From Candidatus Woesearchaeota archaeon (GTDB lineage: Archaea > Nanobdellota > Nanobdellia > Woesearchaeales > WJIZ01), in the NCBI GenBank assembly GCA_018221205.1, contig JAAOYF010000044.1:1-32836 (forward strand): DNA of 32,836 bases, read 5' to 3'. The notes under the pieces were generated by a model. That model saw only the letters and a list, made by a program, of their open reading frames with translations. It ran no database searches and was not told the DNA's origin. Shown here piece by piece: positions 1 through 7,117 of the stretch. Within the stretch, counting starts at the first letter, position 1; every line of letters starts with the position of its first letter. Made by a program: the position numbers and the translations under genes.

Positions 1-480
1 GCCATATTCATCTCTGTGATGGCATTTATGTTCTATCTCAGCCATAAAGTCACCATTCCAGGATTGGACTGGCTCATCAGGAATTTCGGAAGGGAGAATG
101 AGACTCCTGGAAGCGGCTTCTTGTACTACTTAATCGGAGCTGAAGTTGTGCTGTTCCTCTTCACTGAAGATATTGCTATTGCTGCTTTATTGATCCTGGC
201 TGTCGGTGACAGCATACCTAACTTTGTGAGCATGTACTTCAGACAGATCAAGCATCCTTTCTCTGACAGAAAGTATCTGGAAGGGATGGTTGCGGGCATA
301 TTCTTTGCATTTTTGGCTGCTTCTTTGGTTGTGAGCTGGCTTGAGGCGCTGGTTGCTTCTGTCATTGCACTTATTGTTGAGGGATTCGACATGAAATACG
401 GCTTCCAGAAGATCGATGATAATCTTATCATCCCTTTTGTTGCCGGCTTGGTGATATTTCTTCTACGGATGTTTCTCTAG
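1..480 (+). CDS. Dolichol/phytol kinase-like (SEC59/DGK1-type) membrane protein, 5'-partial
   Basis: The frame is open from base 1, so the N-terminus lies outside the window; GTG at 16 and ATG at 19 are internal codons or weak alternatives. The visible 160 residues are hydrophobic with about four membrane segments. The conserved core reads GDSIPNFVSMYF, then KHPFSDRKYLEGMVAG, then an EA..AS..A...E segment and a DDNLIIPFVAG ending. This pattern is typical of CTP-dependent polyprenol and diacylglycerol kinases, which phosphorylate isoprenoid alcohols such as dolichol for lipid-linked glycosylation. The GD and the K..EG motif correspond to the CTP-binding region in that family. The gene ends 38 bp before the MoxR gene, which has its own TATA box. 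The family is fairly sure; the substrate (dolichol, geranylgeraniol or diacylglycerol) cannot be told. Confidence 0.75.
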   Translation, partial: AIFISVMAFMFYLSHKVTIPGLDWLIRNFGRENETPGSGFLYYLIGAEVVLFLFTEDIAIAALLILAVGDSIPNFVSMYFRQIKHPFSDRKYLEGMVAGIFFAFLAASLVVSWLEALVASVIALIVEGFDMKYGFQKIDDNLIIPFVAGLVIFLLRMFL

Positions 481-486
481 GATAGC

Positions 487-496
487 TTTATAAATA
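487..496 (+). promoter_or_regulatory. TATA box for the MoxR-VWA operon
   Basis: TTTATAAATA lies 23-32 bp upstream of the ATG at 519. This spacing puts the transcription start at or near the start codon, so the mRNA is probably leaderless. No SD-like sequence is present. Confidence 0.6.
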
Positions 497-518
497 ATCT
501 CAGCTACCTAAACCGCTT

Positions 519-1424
519 ATGCTACCGGAAAAAATGAAGGGACGATTATTTGAGAAGGATTCTTTCTCAGATATATTAGGCCAGGAAAACGTGAAGAATG
601 AGCTTAAGTCTGCTCTGCTTGCTGGCAGGAATATCATTGTTGTGGGAGAGCCGGGAATAGGTAAAACGACGTTAGCGAAGAATGTCGCTGGACTGGGCAT
701 GAAGAACTTCATCCGGATTCAAGGAAGTCCAGATCTTACTGTCGAGGATATTTTAGGAGACATTGATCCGGTCAGGGCTTTGAAGCATGGTCCGCTCTCT
801 TTGGAAGCTTTCCAGAAAGGGAAGATCTTCAAGGCAGATAAAGGAGTATTGTTCTTTGATGAGCTGAACAGATGTCCGGAGAAGCTGCAGAATGCTTTAT
901 TACAAGTTCTTGAAGAGAAAAAAGCAACATTAGGCAGTTATGATGTTGATTTTGACATCGATTTCATCTTCATCGGGACCATGAACCCAGAGGACAGCTC
1001 TACAGAGAAACTGAGCGATGTTCTCCTCGATAGATTCGATGTCATCTATATGCATTATCCTGAAACTGATGCCATAGAGAGACAGATCCTGAAAGATAGG
1101 GGGAAACAACTCTGCACGGTGTCTGAGGGATTGCTGCAGCTGATGGTACGCTTTGTCCGTCAGTTGAGGGAAAGTGATGATCTGGAGAAAAAACCTTCTG
1201 TCAGGGCTTCTTTAGGATTATATGAACGGAGCCAGGCAAATGCTCTGCTTGATGGACGGAAGAACGTAAGCTTTGAGGATCTGAAGAAAGCGGTTGTTTC
1301 AGTCTTAAGCCATAGGATCCGATTAAAGCCATCTATCAAATATCTCGAAAGCCCTGTGCAGTATATTACAAAGCAATTTTCTTTGATTGATGTTTCTGAC
1401 TTAGAAAAGGGTGGTGAAGGGTAG
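519..1424 (+). CDS. MoxR-type AAA+ ATPase
   Basis: A 301-residue AAA+ ATPase of the MoxR / Mg-chelatase ChlI class. Walker A is GEPGIGKTT (about 43-51), Walker B is VLFFDE (110-115), the sensor-1 region is GTMNPED (about 153-159) and an arginine-finger-like DRFD sits at 171-174. The DELNRCPEKLQNALLQVLEE stretch is the classic MoxR helix pair. Such ATPases work with VWA proteins as chaperones that insert cofactors or mature complexes. The gene overlaps the downstream VWA gene by 14 bp, so the two are cotranscribed and probably form one complex. ATG 519 fits the TATA spacing; Met6 (ATG 534) is an alternative. The client is unknown, and no obvious target gene is adjacent on this strand. Confidence 0.88.
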   Translation: MLPEKMKGRLFEKDSFSDILGQENVKNELKSALLAGRNIIVVGEPGIGKTTLAKNVAGLGMKNFIRIQGSPDLTVEDILGDIDPVRALKHGPLSLEAFQKGKIFKADKGVLFFDELNRCPEKLQNALLQVLEEKKATLGSYDVDFDIDFIFIGTMNPEDSSTEKLSDVLLDRFDVIYMHYPETDAIERQILKDRGKQLCTVSEGLLQLMVRFVRQLRESDDLEKKPSVRASLGLYERSQANALLDGRKNVSFEDLKKAVVSVLSHRIRLKPSIKYLESPVQYITKQFSLIDVSDLEKGGEG

Positions 1425-2601
1425 CAGCTATGATGTTGAAGTCGAGGAGATCGAAGAGATCGATGAAGTCAATGGCAGCGTATCAAAGCAGGACATCGAG
1501 GATAAATTATTGAAGAGTGTCCTGCAGAATGACAAAAAATCTATTGAAGAAGGAAAACTCATCTCTGAATCGTTCAATCAGGGGATATCTGCATTCAATC
1601 CTGACATCATGTTTGAGAATCTGACCAAAAACTATTCTATGGCCAAGAAAATCTATGGCCAGACACTGATCAAGCTTATCTCCGGCTATAATTCTTCGTA
1701 TGTTGAGAGAAACATCAACATCCCTGAATTTCGAAGGGAGCTGAAGAAGAAGATCCAGGAGAAAGTTGAAGAGATGAGGGATGAAAAGTTATTGAAAAGA
1801 GACTTCTCTGTCTCTGACCAAGGCTTGAAGCTTGCTTCTTTGATATTATATACTGAAGAATTGGACAATCTGATCCCTAAAGGGGTTTTCGGGGAGAAGA
1901 TCCACAAGGAAAGGGCGCATTATGGTGAACGAGGAGAGTCACGAAGATATAAGAAAGGGGATCGATATAAAGATATCTCGATTCGGGAGAGTTTGAAACT
2001 GGCTTTGCGTCGGGGCAGACAGAAGATCGGAGTCGATGAGCTGAAGACCTCGCAAAGACAGAGCAAAGGCCAGCACCATATCATCTATGCACTGGATGCA
2101 TCTGGCAGCATGAAAGGGAAAAAGATCGAGGTATGCAAAAAAGCAGGCATTGCTCTTGCGTATAAAGCAATAACAGCGAAAGACAAAGTTGGTTTAATTG
2201 TGTTTGGATCTGATGTCAAAGAGGAAGTAAGGCCTACTCATGATTTCTCTTTGCTGTTGAGAGAGATAACCCGCATAAAAGCCTCTAAACAGACTGATTT
2301 CAAGGCAATGCTGCATAAGACCATGGACCTGTTCGAGAAAGGAGATTATTCTAAGCACCTTATTGTTTTGACTGATGCGATGCCTACTGTAGGAAAAGAT
2401 CCGCAGAAAGAGAGCATAAGAGAGATTTCTAGGATTAGGAATCTGGGAATAACTGTCTCACTTATCGGTATTAATCTGGATAAAGAAGCCCGTCAATTTG
2501 CAGAAAGATTGGTTGAGATCGGTGAAGGTAGGCTTTATCTTGTAAAAGAGTTAGAAGAATTGGATAAAATAGTTTTAGAAGATTATTATGCTATTGCGTG
2601 A
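1411..2601 (+). CDS. VWA (MIDAS) domain protein, partner of MoxR
   Basis: A 396-residue protein. Its first roughly 220 residues are acidic at the N-terminus and then helical and basic. A von Willebrand A domain follows, with a complete MIDAS: DASGS at 229-233, the Thr of KQTDF near 295, and the Asp of LTDAMP near 322. The closest known architecture is the ChlD/CoxE/YehP-type partner of MoxR ATPases. The start is GTG 1411 or GTG 1414, inside the end of the MoxR gene, with a purine-rich GAAAAGG just upstream that can serve as a ribosome site. The 3' end overlaps the convergent gene on the minus strand by 11 bp. All metal-binding positions are present, so the domain should bind Mg2+ and contact the ATPase or a client. 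The role beyond the MoxR pairing is inferred. Confidence 0.85.
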   Translation: MVKGSSYDVEVEEIEEIDEVNGSVSKQDIEDKLLKSVLQNDKKSIEEGKLISESFNQGISAFNPDIMFENLTKNYSMAKKIYGQTLIKLISGYNSSYVERNINIPEFRRELKKKIQEKVEEMRDEKLLKRDFSVSDQGLKLASLILYTEELDNLIPKGVFGEKIHKERAHYGERGESRRYKKGDRYKDISIRESLKLALRRGRQKIGVDELKTSQRQSKGQHHIIYALDASGSMKGKKIEVCKKAGIALAYKAITAKDKVGLIVFGSDVKEEVRPTHDFSLLLREITRIKASKQTDFKAMLHKTMDLFEKGDYSKHLIVLTDAMPTVGKDPQKESIREISRIRNLGITVSLIGINLDKEARQFAERLVEIGEGRLYLVKELEELDKIVLEDYYAIA

Positions 2602-3622
2602 GGACAGGGTGCATTATTTTTTCTCGATCAACCAATTTATAGCGCTCTTCTAGGGCTTCTTCTGTGAGTGTTTCTAAATCTAATCCCAGCTCTTCTCCTG
2701 GATCAATGATATGTGCTTTGTCAACAACCGGTTTGCTTGAATCACCTGGTCTATAGATTCTAAGGACCATAACTACTTCTCTATCATCATACTGAGCTAC
2801 AAGATGCCTTTTCCTCGAAGACTTGTTCTGCAGAGTTGAATGCTCCTCTTCCATTTTAGGTGTTATTGGCTCAAAGGTGAGTTTTGCGAATTCCCCTATG
2901 CCTCCGAACATAATTTTAATTGCTCCAACCCAATCTAATCCATAACGGGTCTGATGATAAAAAACTGCACAATCCTGTGCTAATGTTATGCCCTCTGACA
3001 CAAGTGGATCTATGGTAAGCTGTTTGTTTTTAATAAGAACGCCATACTGTCCCCGTTCAGCTAGACAGACACCCAGGCCTGCTGCCAATTGGATTTTTGC
3101 ACCAACTTCCTCCAATAGAAAAACCCTTGGTTTTGAGCCATTATCTGCTGTTTGTTTGATCTCTGGGTCGGTCACGTATCTCATCACCACATCTGCTTCT
3201 GTTGATTTTGCAGTCATACGTCCGCTCGCTTCAGACAGACCGATTATATCTTCTGCCTTTCCTAAGAAATGATAAGTGTCTAAAAGTACGCCATCTATAT
3301 AGCGGTCTGGAAAGAATACCAATGCATTATCCCTTTCAAGAGAGCGTAATACTGCACTCGAGAAAGACCGTACTAGATTTCTTCCATACTTGCTTGCCCT
3401 TGGTTCTAGTTTTTCTTGCAGATCTAGAGGTAATAGTGCTCCAGGTATAAATGATCCTCCATGCTGATCTAACTTGCCTACGACCATCTCTCTTGGCTGA
3501 GGCATCATCCCTTGCCCTCTTTTTTCAATAACTGCCCAAAGTGTATCATACTTTGCACGGGCAAGAGTGCGCATCAAGACGTTATCGAGAAAATAAGCTT
3601 TTGTATATTGTCTTGCTACCAT
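2591..3622 (-). CDS. Conserved-looking hypothetical protein, 343 aa
   Basis: I do not recognise this protein. It is soluble, has no signal peptide or membrane segment, and is mixed alpha/beta in appearance, with stretches such as NALVFFPDRYIDGVLLDTYH and KIQLAAGLGVCLAERGQYG. The C-terminal 90 residues are rich in charge. The ATG at 3622 is preferred over the TTG at 3625, because a TATA box (GTATAAATA, 3646-3654) lies 24-32 bp upstream and fits leaderless initiation. The stop codon lies inside the end of the convergent VWA gene (11-bp overlap). It is the last of three minus-strand genes of unknown function, each apparently without homology to its neighbours. Good codon structure and a promoter make it a real gene; the function is unknown. 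Confidence 0.75.
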   Translation of the reverse strand: MVARQYTKAYFLDNVLMRTLARAKYDTLWAVIEKRGQGMMPQPREMVVGKLDQHGGSFIPGALLPLDLQEKLEPRASKYGRNLVRSFSSAVLRSLERDNALVFFPDRYIDGVLLDTYHFLGKAEDIIGLSEASGRMTAKSTEADVVMRYVTDPEIKQTADNGSKPRVFLLEEVGAKIQLAAGLGVCLAERGQYGVLIKNKQLTIDPLVSEGITLAQDCAVFYHQTRYGLDWVGAIKIMFGGIGEFAKLTFEPITPKMEEEHSTLQNKSSRKRHLVAQYDDREVVMVLRIYRPGDSSKPVVDKAHIIDPGEELGLDLETLTEEALEERYKLVDREKIMHPVLTQ

Positions 3623-3645
3623 CAAGAATTATATTTGAAGGGTAG

Positions 3646-3654
3646 TATTTATAC
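3646..3654 (-). promoter_or_regulatory. TATA box for the 343-aa hypothetical
   Basis: The minus strand reads GTATAAATA, 24-32 bp upstream of ATG 3622, consistent with a leaderless transcript. Confidence 0.55.
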
Positions 3655-3672
3655 TTTACTCTCGAGTGGTTA

Positions 3673-4113
3673 TTAATTCAGCCTATATGCATCGAAAAGT
3701 GCCTTTGCTTTCTGGTCTTCTCCTGCTCCAGAAAGATATGCTTCTAACTTGCCATAGACACTCCGATTAGTGGTTGCTTCCAGCTCAGTCGGTTCAATGA
3801 CTGGTCTGGACTTCGGTAAGATAATGCCGTCATGTGCATTCTCTAAGAATATCAGCTTCCTGAATCTTTCTTTTCTTCTTCCATCTTTGCCGAGAACATA
3901 AAGAGAATATCGCACATACGCTGTACCTGGCTCTGGACCCTCAGTAGCGATCACCTGTGCAGTCATAGTAGTCTGTCCGTCTAATTTATCCATGACGACA
4001 AGGCCTTTAGCTAGTGAAATGAGATATCCTATATCCTCAAAATCATCCAAGAATCTTTTACGGATCATATATAGACGAAAAAAGAAGTGATTAATAAAGC
4101 TTTCTATATTCAC
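3673..4113 (-). CDS. Hypothetical protein, up to 146 aa
   Basis: Not recognised. The protein is small, soluble and basic. Its central part looks like a beta-rich domain (QTTMTAQVIATEG, AYVRYSLYVLGKDG), followed by an LIFLENAHDGIILPKSRPVI segment. The longest frame starts at GTG 4113, 18 bp after the stop of the upstream 318-aa gene. However, ATG 4068 (Met16) has a TTTATTAAT-like box about 25 bp upstream, and the first 15 residues are low-complexity. The true protein is therefore possibly 131 aa (3673-4068). It sits between the 318-aa repeat protein and the 343-aa hypothetical on the same strand, so the three may share a role. No function is proposed. Confidence 0.65.
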   Translation of the reverse strand: MNIESFINHFFFRLYMIRKRFLDDFEDIGYLISLAKGLVVMDKLDGQTTMTAQVIATEGPEPGTAYVRYSLYVLGKDGRRKERFRKLIFLENAHDGIILPKSRPVIEPTELEATTNRSVYGKLEAYLSGAGEDQKAKALFDAYRLN

Positions 4114-4131
4114 TCTTATTTGGTAGTTACA

Positions 4132-5088
4132 TTACTTTACCAGTGCATATGGCCTTCCGATAATCTCATGAGCATAGAGAATGATTGCGTACTTAACGAC
4201 CGTATGAAAATAATCTTCTGATATGGGCTTGTCGGGCTGGATTCTGCTCTTGAGAACTGTCCTGTCCATATGACTGCGCAGATGGGGTATATACCAATAA
4301 TGTGTTTTGGGAAGAGTTACTTCCTCCTTTGCTGCTCTGATTTGTCGAGTCAATTCATCTTGGTATTTAAGGGCAAAATCAGCTGCTGCTGCTTCTTTCA
4401 TGAAATAGAACAATCTTTTCCTGGGTACCTTTCCTCCTGCCCACAGTGCCTGGGCACGGTAAGACATGCTGAGATCATTTTTTTGGCCATAGAGAAAGAG
4501 AACCACATCTTCTGGATGCTTAAACTGCTGCCTTACATGCAGACTGGGTGTGCGGGCAAAATAGTCGGCTGCGGCTGCTGCCCTCTGAAAACTGTTCTGC
4601 TTTTTTAGCGGTACTTTTCCTGCAGTCCATAAAGCCCTTGCCAGATAGGAATAGCTAAGGGAATCTGGCTTCTTCTCCCGTAGAAATTCTATCATCTCGA
4701 AAGTGTCATCAAAAATCTCGTCAGTGTGCAGCCATGAATTTTGTTCGTAATAGTCTGCTGCGCCTGCTGATCTGATAAATTCTTCCAACTGGTCGTGAGG
4801 GATACTTCCTGCAATCCATAAAGCGCGTGTAAGTATGCCGAGATTCATGGAATCTTCGCGGTGCTCTCTGAGATACCCTATCATTGAAATGGGGTCTTCA
4901 AATGCATCATCTGGATTCAGCCAGGAATGCTTTTCGAGTGCATCTGCAGCAGAGGCCAGATTGACGATATCGACATTAGGATCATCCCGGAGATCCCTTA
5001 TCATTTGGCGATAGGTTGTTCCTTGCTTTCTTCTAGTCTGCAAACTTTCTACTAGCGCATCCAATCCCTTTACATGCTCTGAAACCAT
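4132..5088 (-). CDS. Tandem 63-residue helical repeat protein, 318 aa
   Basis: I do not recognise this family. The sequence contains three clear tandem copies of an approximately 63-residue unit plus a partial N-terminal one. Anchor positions repeat at a fixed phase: AAD at 47-49, 110-112, 173-175 and 235-237; SWL/SWL/PSL at 55, 118 and 181; ALW at 89-91, 152-154 and 214-216. Each unit runs AAD(Y)...SWL..(D)..F.D...MI.FLRE...DS.....ARALW.AGKVP, which looks alpha-helical and could stack as a solenoid. A non-repeated C-terminal region of about 70 residues (TLPKTHYWYIPHL onward) is aromatic and basic. ATG 5088 has a TATA box (ACATTTATTAAT, 5109-5120) at leaderless spacing. There is no signal peptide or membrane segment. 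A scaffold or protein-binding role is a guess from the repeat form alone. Confidence 0.8.
   Translation of the reverse strand: MVSEHVKGLDALVESLQTRRKQGTTYRQMIRDLRDDPNVDIVNLASAADALEKHSWLNPDDAFEDPISMIGYLREHREDSMNLGILTRALWIAGSIPHDQLEEFIRSAGAADYYEQNSWLHTDEIFDDTFEMIEFLREKKPDSLSYSYLARALWTAGKVPLKKQNSFQRAAAAADYFARTPSLHVRQQFKHPEDVVLFLYGQKNDLSMSYRAQALWAGGKVPRKRLFYFMKEAAAADFALKYQDELTRQIRAAKEEVTLPKTHYWYIPHLRSHMDRTVLKSRIQPDKPISEDYFHTVVKYAIILYAHEIIGRPYALVK
4378..4950 (-). repeat. Protein-level tandem repeats (about 63 codons each) in the 318-aa gene
   Basis: Residues 47-237 of the 318-aa protein comprise three periods of 63, 63 and 62 residues, bounded by AAD motifs. The DNA itself has diverged, so this is an old internal duplication kept under selection at protein level, not a recent expansion. 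Confidence 0.85.
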
Positions 5089-5108
5089 GGGAATAGGATT
5101 TCTGCACC

Positions 5109-5120
5109 ATTAATAAATGT
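5109..5120 (-). promoter_or_regulatory. TATA box for the 318-aa repeat protein
   Basis: The minus strand reads ACATTTATTAAT, 21-32 bp upstream of ATG 5088. It shares an 81-bp divergent intergenic region with the promoter of the phosphoesterase gene. Confidence 0.5.
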
Positions 5121-5139
5121 TGATGCTGATAAGGCAATC

Positions 5140-5148
5140 TTTTTAAAT
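5140..5148 (+). promoter_or_regulatory. TATA box for the metallophosphoesterase
   Basis: TTTTTAAAT lies 22-30 bp upstream of ATG 5170. The spacing again predicts a leaderless or nearly leaderless mRNA, although GGA lies just before the ATG. Confidence 0.5.
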
Positions 5149-5169
5149 GAAAGTTGGATTTATTCAGGA

Positions 5170-5778
5170 ATGCAATGTTTAGCTTTTGTGGATACACATG
5201 GGAATAAGAACTATCTGGAGGTCCTGAGGAATAAGATAAAGCTAGATAATCCTGATTTTGTGATCTGTGCAGGTGATTTTACGCAGTTTGAGACGAATAT
5301 GAAGAAGTATCTTGAGGATTTCTCTAAATTGCATGAAAAGGTATTCCTTATCCATGGCAACCATGAATCAGCGAGTTCTATTAAGAAAATGATAAAAGAC
5401 CTTCCCAGCATAGAATTCATCCACAACAAGGTCGTTGAGTATAAGGATGCTGTCCTGATCGGATGGGGGGGAGGCGGCTTTTCTCAAGTTGAGGAAGAAT
5501 TCGAGAAATGGATCAAAAGCAAGAAAGAAAAGATCAAAAGCTATAAGGAGAAAGGCAAGAAGATAATCCTTGTTGTGCATGCGCCTTTCTATAACACTAA
5601 GCTAGATGCGATCAACGGCGATCATGAAGGAAATATTTCTTATTCTAATTTTGTGAAGGAAAAGTTGGTCGATTACGGCTTCTGCGGGCATTTCCATGAG
5701 AATGCAGGCAAAAAAGATACTATCGGAGAATGTAAAGTGTTCAATCCAGGGCCTAAGGGGAAGGTAATCGATCTCTAA
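5170..5778 (+). CDS. Calcineurin-like metallophosphoesterase
   Basis: A 202-residue soluble enzyme with the full dinuclear-metal signature: D8-x-H10 (VDTHG), GD at 35-36 (CAGDFT), GNHE at 63-66, H137 in VVHAPF, and GHFH at 173-176. This is the calcineurin-like phosphoesterase superfamily (compare the YfcE/MPPED class), which hydrolyses phosphomonoesters or phosphodiesters. A lysine-rich helix (about 113-131) links the two halves, and a GWGGGGF loop sits near 98-104. The substrate cannot be told from sequence. The 3' end overlaps the convergent 99-aa gene by 26 bp. The gene has its own TATA box and is not in an obvious operon. Confidence 0.88.
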   Translation: MQCLAFVDTHGNKNYLEVLRNKIKLDNPDFVICAGDFTQFETNMKKYLEDFSKLHEKVFLIHGNHESASSIKKMIKDLPSIEFIHNKVVEYKDAVLIGWGGGGFSQVEEEFEKWIKSKKEKIKSYKEKGKKIILVVHAPFYNTKLDAINGDHEGNISYSNFVKEKLVDYGFCGHFHENAGKKDTIGECKVFNPGPKGKVIDL

Positions 5779-6052
5779 CTAATAAATCGAGTCTTCTCAA
5801 TTCAATTCGCATTCTTTCTGCTTCATTGATAACTTCTGCTTTTGAAAGTTTATCTTTGTTTGACCTATCTACTAAGCTTGAAAGTGCCTCGAGTACTCCC
5901 CGGTCAGAGGGAGTAGTGAATTCAGCTACTTTTTCGTATCCAACAGAGTCTCCCATTGCTACCATCTTTGCCATATCTTCCGGATCAGGATGACAATGTA
6001 AGATTGCTTCCGACCTCACTTCATTATATGATATAGTGTACGTTGTTGTCAT
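5753..6052 (-). CDS. Hypothetical protein, 99 aa
   Basis: Not recognised. It is a small, acidic, mainly helical soluble protein with a HCHPDPEDMAKMVAMGDSVG segment near the N-terminus and a charged C-terminal helix (KAEVINEAERMRIELRRLD). ATG 6052 has a TATA box (GCTTTAAAAG, 6074-6083) at leaderless spacing, which supports a real gene. Its last 26 bp overlap the end of the phosphoesterase gene. It is divergent from kae1 across a 72-bp region. Confidence 0.6.
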   Translation of the reverse strand: MTTTYTISYNEVRSEAILHCHPDPEDMAKMVAMGDSVGYEKVAEFTTPSDRGVLEALSSLVDRSNKDKLSKAEVINEAERMRIELRRLDLLVRDRLPSP

Positions 6053-6073
6053 GACTATCGGAATTATTGCCCT

Positions 6074-6083
6074 CTTTTAAAGC
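6074..6083 (-). promoter_or_regulatory. TATA box for the 99-aa hypothetical
   Basis: The minus strand reads GCTTTAAAAG, 22-31 bp upstream of ATG 6052; it is back to back with the kae1 promoter. Confidence 0.5.
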
Positions 6084-6094
6084 CTTTCCTGTAG

Positions 6095-6104
6095 ATTTAT
6101 AAAT
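6095..6104 (+). promoter_or_regulatory. TATA box for kae1
   Basis: ATTTATAAAT lies 21-30 bp upstream of ATG 6125, predicting a leaderless mRNA. A second, partly repeated GGATTTATA (about 6111-6119) is too close to the start to act as TATA. Confidence 0.6.
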
Positions 6105-6124
6105 CCTTTAGGATTTATACACTT

Positions 6125-7114
6125 ATGATCTGCTTAGGCATCGAAAGCACTGCCCATACGTTCGGAGTGGGTATTGTTACGGACAAGAAGAAAGTTCTTG
6201 CTAATGTGCGAGACAGCTATACGACCAAGACAGGAGGCATCATCCCTTCTAAAGCAGCTGATCATCATGTCGAGGTCTTTGATAAGGTTGTTAGGCAAGC
6301 ATTGGAAGATGCTAAGGTTGGTTGGGATGATATTGATTTCATCGCTTTTTCACAAGGCCCTGGATTAGGGCATACGCTCCGGTTCGGAGGGATAGTCTCT
6401 CGAACTCTTGCTCTATTGAAAAAGAAACCATTAGTAGGAGTGAACCATTGCATTGCCCACCTAGAGATAGGGAGGATGCTGACAAAGGCTAAAGATCCTG
6501 TTCTCTTATATGCTTCTGGTGCCAATACCCAGATCATCGCCTATGATGGGGGCAAATATCGGATTTTTGGCGAGACTCTAGATGGGGGCATCGGCAATTT
6601 CCTGGATACGTTTGCCCGTGAATTAGGATTGGGATTTCCTGGCGGTCCGAAAGTGATGGCATTGGCTAAGAAAGGCAAGAATTACATTGAACTGCCTTAT
6701 GTGATCAAAGGGATGGACACGAGTTTTGGCGGAATCTTGACTAATGTGAAGCAAAAACTAAAATCTGGCAAGTATAAGAAAGAAGATCTAGCATTTTCTT
6801 TGCAGGAAACGGTCTTTGCGATGCTTGTTGAAGCTTCAGAAAGGGCGATGGCCCATTGCGAGAAGGATGAATTGTTATTAGGAGGAGGAGTTGCCTGCAA
6901 TACTCGGCTGCAGGAGATGTGCGCTATCATGTGCAAGGAAAGGAACGCGAAAAGTTATGTTTTGGCTAATGAATTTAACGTGGATAATGCAGCGATGATT
7001 GCGTGGCTTGGTATTGAAATGTATAAAGCTGGTATAAGAACTCTATTAGAGAAAGCTATTATCAGGCCTTATGAAAGGACTGATGATGTTTTGGTTAAAT
7101 GGAGAAATAACTAG
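6125..7114 (+). CDS. kae1: Kae1/TsaD, catalytic subunit of the KEOPS complex
   Basis: Kae1 transfers threonylcarbamoyl from threonylcarbamoyl-AMP to A37 of ANN-decoding tRNAs within the KEOPS complex. The 329-residue length matches archaeal Kae1. Seen directly: the N-terminal GIESTAHTFGVGIV; the metal-binding H108 and H112 in GVNHCIAHLEIG; Y129; the ASGANTQII phosphate loop; DGGIGNFLDTFAREL; GGGVACN near 253-259; and D287 in ANEFNVDNAAMIAW. The protein ends soon after the ASKHA fold, so the Bud32 kinase is not fused as it is in some archaea, and no bud32 gene is in this window. ATG 6125 is leaderless by TATA spacing. Only 3 bp separate it from the convergent AsnRS-like gene. Confidence 0.96.
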   Translation: MICLGIESTAHTFGVGIVTDKKKVLANVRDSYTTKTGGIIPSKAADHHVEVFDKVVRQALEDAKVGWDDIDFIAFSQGPGLGHTLRFGGIVSRTLALLKKKPLVGVNHCIAHLEIGRMLTKAKDPVLLYASGANTQIIAYDGGKYRIFGETLDGGIGNFLDTFARELGLGFPGGPKVMALAKKGKNYIELPYVIKGMDTSFGGILTNVKQKLKSGKYKKEDLAFSLQETVFAMLVEASERAMAHCEKDELLLGGGVACNTRLQEMCAIMCKERNAKSYVLANEFNVDNAAMIAWLGIEMYKAGIRTLLEKAIIRPYERTDDVLVKWRNN

Positions 7115-7117
7115 GAA

